Source: Prinia subflava
Lineage: Eukaryota; Chordata; Aves; Passeriformes; Cisticolidae
NCBI RefSeq assembly: GCF_021018805.1
Contig: NC_086251.1
Location: 19,945,098-20,009,097, forward strand
Length of the DNA stretch: 64,000 nucleotides
Reading direction: 5' to 3'
Both the position numbers and the translations under genes were made by a program. Positions 38,036-49,181 of this stretch are shown here, one piece after another (positions within the stretch are counted from its first letter, which is position 1; the number at the start of each line of letters is the position of its first letter). The notes below the pieces were generated by a model. The model searched no databases, was not told the DNA's origin, and saw only the letters and a program-made list of their open reading frames with translations.

Positions 38036-38877
38036 TGGGAGAAAGGTTAAGGAAGAGACTCCTGCTTTTGCATTTCACTGTTCCTGATGGAAGACACGTG
38101 GTATGCACGGCACTGAACTTCTTACACTGCCCATAAATTGGCTGCCAGGGCTCCCGAGCCTGCCTCAGGGCTCTGGAGCAGCACGAGTAGCACCTCTTTC
38201 CCCAGAGAGATGGAGGAGGCTTATGCTACCAGAGCACATGGAAGACAAACAGCCTAGCTACAGCAGAACTATAAATTATCCTTATCTTACAGTTTTACAG
38301 CCCAAAGCTCCAGTCACTCAGCACTCCAGCCACTCAGCAGGGTTACTCTTCCTGCTGCACTGTTTAGGAGCAGCCACAGGCTTTGCAGCCTGAGGAACCA
38401 AGTATTGCTTTGGGCCAGTTAAGCTGTGCAGTAACTGAGAGGCTTTCTTGTTTGCAGGTAAACTGGATTTCATTTGGTTAAAATACATTTTGATTCAAAA
38501 AAAGCATCATGGTATTTTTAATAAAGTTCATTGAATATAAAAATGTTCGTGGCACTTAGATATAGGGCAGGTTCAGTTCCTAAGTGCAGTCCTTAAAATT
38601 AGAAGGGTCCTTTCAGAGTTCCTTTTAAATCACATGCAATAACTATTGCTTGCTTCTGACCTTTTATTTATTCCCTGAAAGAATGCTAAATAAATACCAG
38701 ATAAGTAAGTATGTAATCACTAAAACATTTATTGAATGTTAATTAGGCTTAAAACTTTAAATGACTCACACTAAGATGTAGAGGGTGCAACGGGAAAAAT
38801 TCTCCATGTCACCAGCCCTAGTCACAGAAAAATCATGAGCTTGGACCTTCAAAACTGGGTCACCTTCATGACTCAGA

Positions 38878-38920
38878 TGTGTGTATGTGTGTATGTGTGT
38901 GTGTGTATGCGTGTGTGTTT
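38878..38920. repeat. (GT)n microsatellite
   Basis: GT repeat interrupted by GTAT units and one GCGT, ending in GTTT. It produces a spurious His/Thr run in a minus-strand open frame. Confidence 0.95.
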
Positions 38921-39124
38921 CGATTTCTGCTTCACACCCTGTCAGACGTAAGAGTCCTGACAAGGAACATCTCCACTGCACAATGAGCAGTGGTGTATCC
39001 ATCACTGAAGCTGCAGAGACACAAACCCCTCAGTCCACTTGAGCCTTAATTTAGGCTAATCATGAAAGTGTGCTAATTACTGAACCTGGGCTCTTGAGCT
39101 TAGACAGGGAGCATCGTTAATGCA

Positions 39125-39870
39125 GCTAGAGCACATCCAACCTAGCCTTGAACAATTCCAGGAATGGGCCAAGTACAGCTTCTTTGGGCAACCTTTTCCT
39201 GTGCCTCTCCACTCTCATAGGAAAGTATTTCTTTCTTTTTTCCAACCTAAACCTTACCCGCTCTCAGTTTAAAGCATTTCCCCTTGTCCTATCACCACAT
39301 GCCCTTGTAAAAAGTCCCTCTCCAGCTTCCTCATAGGCCCCTTCAGCTACAGAAGGGCCACAGCAAGGTCACCCCAGAGCCTTCTCTTCTCCAGGCTGAA
39401 CAATCCCAACTGTGTCAGCCTGTCTTCATAGGAGGAAATCTAATAATCTTCATGTGTCTCCTTGGGACTCTCTCCAACAGGTCCATGTCTTTCTTATGAT
39501 GAAGACCCCAGAGCTGGACACAGCACTCAAGGTGGGGTCTCATAAGAGTAGAGAGGCAGCATCACTTCCCTTGACCTGCTGGCCACACTGTTTTTGATGC
39601 AGCCCAGGACATGACTGGCTTTCTGAGCTGAAAATGTCTTCTTATGTCCAGGGTCTCATCTACCAGCACAGCCAAGTCCTTCTTGGCAGGGCTACTCTCA
39701 ATCTGTTCATCCTCCAGCCTGTATTGGTGTTGGGGGTTGCCCTGATCCAGGTGTAGCACCTTGTACTTGGCTTTGTTGAGCCTCATGAGGTTCCCACTGG
39801 CCCAATTCTTGAGTTTGTCCAGGTCCCTCTGGACACATCCCATCCCTCAGGCATGTCAGCTACTCAGATT
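39125..39870 (-). mobile_element. CR1 LINE fragment with RT C-terminal remnant
   Basis: The largest CR1 piece, about 745 bases, sense on minus. Landmarks in reverse complement include CCTAGCCTTGAACAATTCCA, CCTTGTCCTATCACCACATG, AAAAAGTCCCTCTCCAGCTT, CTTCTCTTCTCCAGGCTGAA, CAACAGGTCCATGTCTTTCT, CTGGACACAGCACTCAAGGT and GACCTGCTGGCCACACTGTT. On the minus strand at 39843-39562 an open frame reads [55 protein letters not shown], which is the conserved C-terminal part of CR1 ORF2 after the RT domain. The copy lacks both the catalytic RT part and the extreme 3' terminal repeat, so it is a dead internal fragment. Confidence 0.93.
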
Positions 39871-42800
39871 TCAAGGGTAGCCAGGATGTCTCAGGGTCAC
39901 CAGCTGAGGGCCCTCACTAGGTCCCCATCTCTCCAGTCTTGGTGTTTCATCTCACAGCTTGTCACGGGCAAGCCAAATATTATTCCTTTTCTTCTTCACG
40001 TCTAGTTAAAGCTCTGCCAATGAGCCCCACTAGCTGCTGAGTGAAGACACTCCTGCTTTGGGAACAATGAATCCCACCTGATGCCAGCAGGCTTAGTGCT
40101 GTGTAGGCTATCCCCCTGTCAAGAACTCCAACGTTTTTGTGGTGACACCAGCCCCAGAGCCAGGGCTCATCTGTTTCTTCCAAAGTCACTGCTGGAAACA
40201 GGTGAGAAGATAACCTCTGTTCCATATTCCTTTATCTGTCCCAAGGCTCTGAAGTCTCTTTTGATCCCCCCTGAACTGTGTTGTGACTTTATTGACCTGC
40301 CTTGTGGAAGAGCAGTAAGAAGTAGACCTATTTCTTGTTTGAAGTCTGAGAGTGTTAGTCAATAGCTCGATCCCAACAGCAGGGATGTGTAGAACAACTA
40401 TTACAACAGGTATTGCAGCCACAGTCACTGCTTCCAGCAGAGACATCTGCTGGATAGAACTAGAAGGAGTGGAAATATCATCTGAGTCACTTAAAATTGG
40501 AAAAACAAAGCCCTAGAGAACGTAGAAAAAGGAAGAACCCTCACGAGAGAGGAGGGAGCCTCAGTGTGGCCTGATGCAGAAGACGACACTGTCACCTGAG
40601 ATGGAATTGTACCTGTCCCTAGAGGTAGAGTTGCTCCCCATATGTGCCTGGAGGCTGCATCCTGTACCCCTCAGGATGCTGCACATGTTGATGAGTACCC
40701 TGCCCGTTGTACAGCCCTAACTGCCTGAGTGTCAGGCCAGGGATGCCCCTCTGGAGAAGCTCTGGGGTCCCTGGAATGCCTGCTCTGGGTGAGAGGCAGA
40801 CAGAGCTGAGAAACCCTGCAGAATGCAGGCACAGTGTGAGAAGACTTCCTCTGGCAGGGCCTGTGGGCCAAGGGAGAGGGACTGGGACACTGCTCCACAT
40901 TTCATACTGCCTCACCTGACAGCTGCGTGTAGGGACAGAGGACACCTTCAGGGAGGGGAGAGGCTGGGGGAAGAAAAGCAAATATCCAGGGAATTCATAC
41001 ATTTCTTTTGTCTGTGTCTTTCCCCTTCAGCACTCTTGGCAGCCGAAGAGGGTCCTCTGGCCTTGGAAAGAACCCAGCTGCCTCTCCAGGCAACACATCA
41101 GAGAGAAGGTATGAGGAGTCTGGAAAGTCAGTTTGCTGTTTAAGCCGGTCCTTTTCTCTGCTTCTCTTAGAGACAGCTGAACAGCTGGCTTTCCACTGGC
41201 ACAGCTGGGGTTTTTATCTTAAGACTAATTAGAACAGTTTCAGTGTTCTGGCAGTGGAAAAGCTGCAGTTTTTAGGACTTGCTGAAAATTTTAAGAAGTG
41301 TCCTGGGTGTATTTTTTGCAGTGGAAGTTGAATGTTATGACCTTTTTTTCTTCCTTTCTGTGACAATACTAACTCTACCTTTAGCTGTGCCTTATTTTTC
41401 TAGTCAAATCTGGACCACTTCTTCAGTTTTTACCTGGGCCCATCACAGGGCTAAGTGCCTGGAGAATACATTAAAGTGATGATATTTTTAGTAGTGATGA
41501 TATTTAACCCCTGTCACAGCTTACCAGAAGGTGATGGAGACTCTCTGTCTCAAGACAGTATCTTTCCAAACCATACATACTCCTCCATATAATATCTCAT
41601 GGGTTTGCAGGAGGGGTCAGGAGGAAAGAAGGTCTATGGGCTATTATCAAGGTGGTTTGACCTTCTCTCTTCTGGAAAGACAACAGATTTGGAGTTCTCT
41701 TCTCTCTTCTGTTCCGCTACGCCAGGGCAGGTTCCTAGAATTACTGTATTGAATAACAGAGCTGTATTGAACAATATTCTTCACTCACATGTTTTGGCAG
41801 CCAGAAGGAGAAGAAAAGTTATTAATATAACTGACATGAATATTGTAGGCCATGGGGTCTTGGCTTTCAGGACACCCTACTTGAAAGCAGAGGCTAATAC
41901 CTAATGTGTTATTTATCCTCTCATGGGGTAATTACCTTTTTTCTCCCTAAGTCACCTCGGCAGTTTCACTTGAAGAAGTCTTGAACCTCTTTACCTCCTG
42001 ATCTTAAAAAAAAAAAAAATGTATTTTTAACAGACACAAATGGTTAATGTTTCCTTCCAGAATGGAGTGTATTTGAGGGTGAGTGGTGACCTGCCAGAGC
42101 TGTTCTAATGTGCACGCTGCAAGTTTCACTGAGCAGCTCATCACTGTGCAGCTTTGCCAGTTCAGATCAACCAAGGATTTCCCCCCAAGCCATGAAAAGC
42201 AAGGCCATCATGCCTGATGGTGCTCATATGAAAAATCCTCCCAGCTCAATCATCAGCTGTCTGGAGAGGCTAGGTTGTATTTGTGTAATGGATGCTGCTG
42301 ACCTATCATTTCAAGATATTTATTTCATGACAGTTCTGCAGAGTCTGCTTGATGGAGACCCTGAGAATGTCAGTCTGAGCATTACACAAATGTCTCTCCA
42401 TCTTTTCTGTTCACTTTTAATGGGGATGAGAACAAATCCTCTAGAAGACTTTGTATCATCAGGCACCTGACATATCTTATGAACACTTTCAAGAGCCAGG
42501 CACTAGAGCTCAAAGCACTTACCCATTTATTGCTTTGATATTAGAAACAGAGAGTCCCAGAGCACAGGGGAGATAGGTTCCATTCTATGTACAGAAATTG
42601 CCTAGCTTCATATTCTGCATGGCATGTCAGATTGAAAAAAAGCCCACAAACAAACAAAACAAAATTAAACAAAGAACAAGAAAAAAAAAATCCTTATATA
42701 GTCCCATATGTCTGAGAACTTTTCTGTGACATCAACTACAGAGTCAAAGCAACAGAAAAGCTTCCAGATTTCTCTATTCCAGGCTGAGACAAGTTTGTAA

Positions 42801-45800
42801 ATACTTCCAGAAATTGCCAACGTGCCTGCAGGGTAACACCTCTACTGTACACCTCCCTGATATGAAATGCAGAGCACCTTAACTTCTTCAGCCCGCCCCC
42901 AGTCACAAACAGCTATAAATCCTGCCCTTCAGTTGTTGGAATATCTCATCATGAGGGATGCATTTTTTAGGCTGAGAAATCCACCTTGACAGAGCCAGTC
43001 AGGCATATACATGGGCTATGCTGCTGATAGGTTTGTACCAAGCACTCCTGGTGTGAGAATAACCTACAGTGACACCAAGCAGATAACATTTTTGCACACT
43101 AACTTGTTGCCTGTAGAGTTTATTCCACCTTTCCCCAGGAGAAACAAGCTGTATTGGCAGTAGCAGTGTTTTGAAGGTAACCCTGTACCTGTAGTAGGTG
43201 GCTTTGCAGGCACAACTCTTTACCCCTAGCCAGCTAGTCTAACTTGCAGCAGAAAGAACTGAGACACACAGGCTACACTGGCAAGAGGATCTGAGCCTGA
43301 GCTGCCTTTCCTTCAAGAGGCCATGGGTTCAGACAGTACAGAAGCGCAGAAAAAGTTGCTCTCACTACCAAGTAAGCTGGCACCAGGGAGGCTGCATGGG
43401 GAGGAACTCATCATCAGCAGAAAGGGAGCCCTGCAAATCAGCCAGTGGAGGTTACTGGGGTGGGGAGAATTGATACTGCCCTGAAGGATGCTCCTGATAC
43501 CCACATTTACCCTAACCCAGGGACTCAAAATGCAGAGAGGAGATGTGGAGGGACAGGAAAGTGCAGCACTGAGGAAGCAGGGGCATTGTTTTCCCCCAGC
43601 CTGTCTGCAGCAGCTGTCACAGCAGACCCAAGTCCCACAGGTGGGGGCTCACTGTACCATGTCCTCAGTGCCCCTCTCCTGACAGCAACCTCAAACGGTC
43701 CCTTTAAAAATGTCTCTCACTGGTTTGGGAGCTGACTGGCACCAACTCACTGCCAGGAGCCAAAGGTGCTAAACAGGGGTGGGAACAAGGTACTCATGGA
43801 CAGTTGAGGAAATGCTGGATAGAAATAGAGGTGTTTGGTAACCTGACTGATAAAGAAGAAGGAGTGCAGATAGAGCTGGAGAAGTCCTCAAGGTGGGAAC
43901 AAGCTGTATAAAAAGTCTTAGGAGGGTGAAATGTAGAAAAAATATGCTGAAGCAGAATAAAAGGACTCTATTCCCATCCCACCCTGGGACCCTGAACCCC
44001 ACTTCAGAGTAAATGAAGGGCTTCATGTGTTGTGCTAATGAAAGAGATCCCCCTGAAGCAATAGGTCAGGCTCACCCCCTGCAGTCTCCAGGAAAGGAGC
44101 TCCCAGCCCTGCTGCAGTTGATGTGGCAGTCACCAGATTCAGCAAATTGGCACTGAGGTGTGTTAGGTGTGGCTTTGGGTATGCACTAAAACCAGCGTTG
44201 AATGGAAAGTGTCTGTCAGTACTCAGTGAAGGGAGAGAAAATTTCATGAGCCTGGGAATTACTGGAGGGGACCAACTAAATTTGGTAGTCCAAAAAGGTC
44301 TGTGCTGGGAAACAACTTCCCTGCAATGCCTCTGAAATGCGGGGGCGGAGGCGTTGTACTGAAGCCTTGAGCTGTGGGAGAGTATCACACAAAGATATGC
44401 AACGTTAGCACAGGCCAGGGCTTGCCTGAGCCGGAGGGTGCCTGCTCACAGCTGGAACAGTCCTCCCTGCAGCAGGCTGCACATGCATCCCCTCTGTCAG
44501 CTGCAGCTCCTGCCATGCAGGAGGCTCCCTCCTGCCCTGGAGAGCACTGGTGCACCTCGGGGTGCTTTGGAGGTGCTAAGAGTTTCGGGCTCTGGTGCAA
44601 TGGAGACTCGCTCTGTGCCTGGTTTGTCAGCCTTCCATGCCCAGCAGAGACTGTTAGCAAAGGCAAGGTCCCAACTTCAGCACAGATAAAGTGTCCAAAA
44701 AAGTCCCTATCTGCTTCCCTATGATCCTAATCCTTTCAAAGCCCATTAGAGTTTGGCATTTGTCTTGAATGCCAAATAACTTCCACTGCAGGGGAGAAAT
44801 CTTCAAGTCTCCATTCAGTTCCTTCTGTTTCTTCTGCCTTTATTGGGAGGAATTGCTGCCTGCAGTAACAGCTACCCCTCATCACATAGAAGCTGGGTAC
44901 TGAGCTGCCAGGAGGGGAATGAGGGGAATAAAACCTTCACTAGACTAAAAACCGTGTGAAACACCAACAGTCAGGTATTCTGTGAGCCTAGATTCACCAG
45001 GCAGCTAAAATCAAGTTAATATAAGAAACAACATGGGGAAGCCAGAAAATATTTTGTTATCTTTCTTCTTGCTAGAATTCTGGGCCTGGACAGTGGCCAG
45101 CTCTGCCTTCCCCAGTACAGGGCTGTGGAGCCTGGAGACTTTCTCCTTTATCTCTGAGCTGCTCATTGCAATGTCTGCAAAGTACTAACAAGACATCTGA
45201 TTGACCCAAATATATCAGTGATCACAGTTTCAGGAATGCTTAACATGCTGTAAATTGAACAGCTCGGCTGATGTTTAACCCTCTACCATTGTCTGGTTTT
45301 AAAAATATTGCATCTTGTAAGCAGGATTATTAGCCAGAGGGCTGGCTCAGCTAAACTCTGGCTTGTATTCGTTTCAAAGAATGCAGTTAGGAGGCAGAGT
45401 ATTTGGGGGGAGTGATGTTTTCCCAACACTTGATTTAAGGGTGTAGTCACAGTACAGCCTGTTGATCAATTGTCTAGTTTATAACAGGCAAGCTGTAATT
45501 GAAATTAACGTCATGCATAACTTGGAGGTTATGTCCACCTTAATAACAGGAAATCTAGTGTCCTTATCCATGGCAATGGTTCTCCGTGTGGAATTCCCAC
45601 TGCAGACACTGTCAGCTGGATGCTCACTAGAAGTATAACTCATCTGAAAGAAACACAAATTCATGTAAAGCAAAATTCATGTCCAATCTACATATGGAAT
45701 AAATTTTGGTTTTGCTTTCAATAATTTTCCAGCAAGCTAGGAGTTTTCTTAAATGTATTTCAAGATAGAAAGTGGCAGAGAACAGAGGCAATTCTGTGTC

Positions 45801-46079
45801 ATTTATTTGGTAAAAATACTGTTGAATAAAAGCCTCCTGCTCGGAGTAATGGTACTGTTCTCATTGACCACTGTGAAGTGTAGCAACCACCAGCTCCAAA
45901 TCCCATACCTGGTGTTCACCGCGCAGCTCGTGTGGCTTCAAAGCGTGAAAGTGTAAAGCGTCATGTGGCAATAAAGCTTCAGGGTCGCAATTCGGAGACT
46001 CGAATTCTTGGGTAGCAACAGGAATGCTTGACAGCTTTTATTGCCTTGGAGGGGAGCCGGGCTGTGAGCATCTCCCATT
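39871..46079. other. Intergenic region upstream of FJX1
   Basis: No supported gene. It contains A-rich low complexity at about 42008-42020 and 42640-42690 and otherwise unique sequence. The open frames of 90-127 aa at 40619-41002, 42108-42470 and 44035-44724 have no recognisable domains. The last 130 bases carry several CpGs in an otherwise AT-rich context and may be part of the FJX1 regulatory region. Confidence 0.6.
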
Positions 46080-46185
46080 ATCATCACCGCCCGCGCCGCC
46101 GGTGCCGCGGGCGGCTGCAGCGCGGAGCCGGGAGCGGCAGGAGGTGCTGGTGCGACACGGCCGCGGCCGCACGGAGCGCTCTGCC
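46080..46185. promoter_or_regulatory. Small CpG-dense block upstream of FJX1
   Basis: About 100 bases of GC with many CpGs (CCGCCCGCGCCGCCGGTGCC, GGCCGCGGCCGC), separated from the main FJX1 island by roughly 650 bases that include T-rich low complexity (46236-46335). It is a candidate distal promoter or enhancer. No coding frame is convincing. Confidence 0.55.
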
Positions 46186-46235
46186 CGGGAATCTGAGGCA
46201 GAAGACAAGGAAAAAGCGAATTCAACTTCTGCGCT

Positions 46236-46335
46236 TTTTTCCCCCTCTTTTCTTTGCGTTGTTTGTTTGTGGTGGCTTTTCTTTTGTTTGGTTTTTTTTT
46301 TGTTGTTGTTGTTGTTTGGGTTTTTTTTTTTTGTG
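46236..46335. repeat. T-rich / (GTT)n low-complexity tract
   Basis: A run of CTTTT, GTTTG, poly-T and GTTGTTGTTGTTGTTTG words on the plus strand. It creates spurious Phe-rich open frames on plus and Asn/Lys-rich frames on minus. Confidence 0.9.
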
Positions 46336-47816
46336 GTGGGCGAGCTGTATGAGTCTGTATAACTGTGAGTTGTTAAGGTGTAGTAGGACAGTTTGGATGC
46401 TTTTAACAAAATTCTGAAAAAGAAAGAATTCCCTAATTCTTTTACTAAAAGAAAATAAACTATTCCAGCCAACCTGGAAGACCGGGATGGGGCTGAAAAA
46501 CTAGGAGCTGTTGTGATACCTCGAGAGAGCAGAAAGAGTTCAAGAGACAATCTTTTGCAGTATTTAAGATTCTGCATGCAGTGGTTTTGCTGCACTGATC
46601 CAACTCAAATAACTACTTTGGAGGATAGCCACGGCAATGATAGCAGCAGAGAGGTGCCTAATCTCGCTCGCCTCACAAACATGTTCTTCCCGAGAGAGGT
46701 CCCCAGTAAAACACAGAAAGAGCAGAGCTAAGCTTCTTTGCCTTCGGAAGGCAGAAAAATTGAAATGGCGAATAGAGAAATAGCTACTTCTCTAAACACC
46801 TCACAGGGACTCAACTTGAAAAGAAAGGCTGGCTGTCGTTCGCTCGGGCAGGATAGGGAGGTGGGTTAAGCCGCCTCGAGAGGGTTAAAATGCCAGGAGG
46901 AGCTGGTCCGCAAACTCCGTGACACACCTGGTGCTTGAGCACTGCGCACATCCCGGCGTGCAAGGACACGAAGGGCGCTGCCCTCCGTGCAGGCGGGCCC
47001 CCACCGAAGCGGGGAGCAGGCGATGCTCCGTGGGGTCTCACCACCGCGCCTCGCCCACGGTCCCTGGCGGCCCTGCCCGGCAGGGAGCCCCGGCATCAGG
47101 CAGCGGTGTGCGGGTGGGTCCGGTTCCGCTGCCGGACGGACAGCTGTCTGTCCGGGTGTGCACAGCGCGTTGCTCGCTTTGCAGCGATCCCTTTGTGCAA
47201 CCACCTGCCGGCTGGCGGCCCCCGCGGCCCCGAGCGCCGGGCTGGGGCTGAGGGTGATGGAGAGGACGGCGACCTGCTCTGCCGCTGACCGCGGCGCGAC
47301 CTCGCCGTGCGGCCGCGGGCGGGAGGCGTCGCGGCCGCGCCCGGGGCTCGGCGGCCGCCCGTGCACCGGCGCGGGGGGCGGCCCCGCTGGCGTGCGCACC
47401 GCCTTCCTCTTCCCCTTCCCCCTCCCCGCTTTCCTCCCTCGGTGTGCAGGCTCCTTTGTGCTGCCCGCAGCGGCGAGCGGGGACCGGCGGGCCAAGCGCC
47501 CGCGCCGCAGCGCTCTCCTTTCCCGCGGACGGGCGAGCGGCGCGGCTCCCGCACCATCCGCGACCCTTCCGCCCCCTCGACGGGGCCCCGGCCGGGTGTG
47601 GGACCACCGCCCCCGCCGCGCGGAACATCGCCGTTTTAAGCGGAGGGCCACGCCGGGAGACGGGGCGGGCCGGGCGCGCCCCCCCGGCTCCCCCACGTGG
47701 TGCGGTGCCCGTGTCTCCCGGCCGCCGGCGGAGCGGGGCGCACACGGCGTGGGGCGGCCGCTGGGGCTCGCCTGCTCCCGCCGCCGCTCCCCGGGCGGCA
47801 GATCCGGCCCGCGGCC

Positions 47817-47888
47817 ATGCGCCAGCGCCGCGCCGAGCGGCCGAGCGGCGGGGCTGCACGGCCGCCGCGTCCCGCGGTAGCGGCGTGA
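47817..47888 (+). CDS. Candidate uORF in the FJX1 5' leader
   Basis: A 23-codon upstream frame with its own ATG (G at -3, so a good Kozak context) and a TGA ending 12 bases before the FJX1 ATG. The peptide is Arg/Pro/Ala-rich and shows no domain, so any role would be by translation control rather than the peptide. Short spacing would make reinitiation at the FJX1 ATG inefficient. It matters only if the FJX1 transcript begins upstream of 47817, which I cannot show. Confidence 0.5.
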   Translation: MRQRRAERPSGGAARPPRPAVAA

Positions 47889-47900
47889 AGCGGCGTGAGG

Positions 47901-49181
47901 ATGAGGCGGGCGAGGCGGGCCGCGCCGGGCCCCCTGCCCGTTCTGGGGCTGCTGCTGCTGGGAGCCCTGCCGGGGCTCTGGACGGTGCTGCTGCGGCGGG
48001 AGGCGGCGGCGCCGCCGGAGCCGCGTTCGCCCTCCGGCCAGCCCCCGGGGCGATGGGACTGGGGGCTCTCCCCGGCGGCGCGGGGCGAGTCCGGCGGCGG
48101 CGGGCAGAAAACTTTTCGGACGCTGCTGGCGGTGCCGGCGGCGGCGACGGACCGGGAGGAGCGGGACGGCGAGGAGCGGCTCGCTGCCACCGGCTCGCAG
48201 CCGCCGGCCGACACCGCCTCTCCGGTGGAGCGGGGCATCTTCTGGAGCCGTGAGCTGGAGGAGCAGGTGCCGCCGGGCTTCGCGGCGGAGGAGGCGGCGG
48301 CGTGGCTGTCGGCAGCCCGCGCAGCCCGCGTGGCCTCGCTGGAGCGGGGCGGCTGCGGGCGCAGCTCCAACCGCCTGGCGCGGCTGTCGGACGGGAGCCG
48401 CGCCTGCGTCCGCTACGGCATCAACCCGGAGCAGATCCAGGGCGAGGCGCTCTCGTATCACCTGGCCGGGGTGCTGGGCATGCAGGAGCGGCTGCCGCCC
48501 ATGGCCCTCGCCCTGGTGGAAGCCCGCGGGCGGCAGTGGGAGCCGGTGCGCGAGGAGCTGCGCGGCTCGCACTGGGCCGAGGGCGCCGTGGTCAGCCTGA
48601 CCCGCTGGGTGGACAATCTCACCGCCGTGGTGGCTCCCGCGCCCTGGGGCGCCGAGGCGGGCGCCGGCCGGCGGCTGCAGCCGCTGTCGGCGGAGGAGCT
48701 GGTCGGGCTGCCGCCGTCGCAGCTGGTGGAGCTGGTGCAGTGGAGCGATCTGATCCTCTTCGACTACCTGACGGCCAACTTCGACCGCCTGGTCAGCAAC
48801 CTCTTCAGCCTGCAGTGGGACCCGCGGGTGATGCTCCGCGCCACAAGCAACCTGCTCCGCGCCCCCGACGGCGGGCTCGTCTTCATGGACAACGAGGCGG
48901 GGCTGGTGCACGGCTACCGCCTCCTCGCCATGTGGGACCCCTACAACGAGCCGCTGCTCCGCTCCGTGTGCGTGTTCCGCGAGGGCACGGCCCGCCGGGT
49001 GGCCGAGCTGCACCGCCGCCGCAGCGCTGCCGCCGAGCTGCGCCGCCGGTACCGGGCGCGGGAGCCGCTCTGGGCGCGCCTCGGCTTCCTCTCGGAGCGC
49101 CAGGCCGAGCTCCTGCAGGCCCGCGTGGACTTCGTGCACCGCCACATCGCGCACTGCCGCGCACAGGCCGCCGTGCTCTGA
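47901..49181 (+). CDS. FJX1: Four-jointed box kinase 1, complete single-exon gene
   Basis: Encodes 426 residues, close to the 437 of human FJX1. FJX1 is the vertebrate counterpart of Drosophila Four-jointed, a type II Golgi kinase that phosphorylates Fat and Dachsous cadherin repeats in planar cell polarity; the vertebrate protein is also reported as secreted and acting on dendrites. Visible parts: basic N-terminus (MRRARR), signal-anchor at about 11-31 (LPVLGLLLLGALPGLWTVLL), a Pro/Gly/Ala-rich stem to about residue 110, then the conserved domain. Motifs include GIFWSRELEEQVPPGF, GGCGRSSNRLAR (Cys at about 152), CVRYGINPEQIQGEALSY, an NLT glycosylation sequon at about 239, DYLTANFDRLVSNLFS from about 288, and the metal-binding-type DNE at about 330-332 (FMDNEAGLVHGYR). 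Fly work showed DNE is needed for activity. The ATG has A at -3; the frame extends two codons upstream only to a GTG, so 47901 is preferred. No frameshift or missing key residue is seen. Confidence 0.97.
   Translation: MRRARRAAPGPLPVLGLLLLGALPGLWTVLLRREAAAPPEPRSPSGQPPGRWDWGLSPAARGESGGGGQKTFRTLLAVPAAATDREERDGEERLAATGSQPPADTASPVERGIFWSRELEEQVPPGFAAEEAAAWLSAARAARVASLERGGCGRSSNRLARLSDGSRACVRYGINPEQIQGEALSYHLAGVLGMQERLPPMALALVEARGRQWEPVREELRGSHWAEGAVVSLTRWVDNLTAVVAPAPWGAEAGAGRRLQPLSAEELVGLPPSQLVELVQWSDLILFDYLTANFDRLVSNLFSLQWDPRVMLRATSNLLRAPDGGLVFMDNEAGLVHGYRLLAMWDPYNEPLLRSVCVFREGTARRVAELHRRRSAAAELRRRYRAREPLWARLGFLSERQAELLQARVDFVHRHIAHCRAQAAVL

Larger units (their letters stand above)
36141..39124. 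other. Intergenic, no gene seen
   Basis: Unique AT-rich sequence with an AT microsatellite-like stretch at about 37230-37258, a possible SINE relic near 37890-38035 and a GT microsatellite at 38878-38920. No exon supported. Confidence 0.6.

Noticed and set aside
39562..39843. 93-codon minus-strand frame as a host gene
   Set aside because: It is the C-terminal remnant of CR1 ORF2 inside a dead LINE fragment.
47895..47900. GTG two codons upstream as the FJX1 start
   Set aside because: An ATG with good context lies at 47901 and the signal-anchor follows it directly; a GTG start in a vertebrate nuclear gene has no support.
46866..49154. 762-codon minus-strand open frame through the FJX1 locus
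   Set aside because: It is the mirror of the GC-rich FJX1 CDS and island. The peptide is low-complexity Arg/Pro/Ala/Gly with no family match, whereas the plus frame is a clear FJX1.
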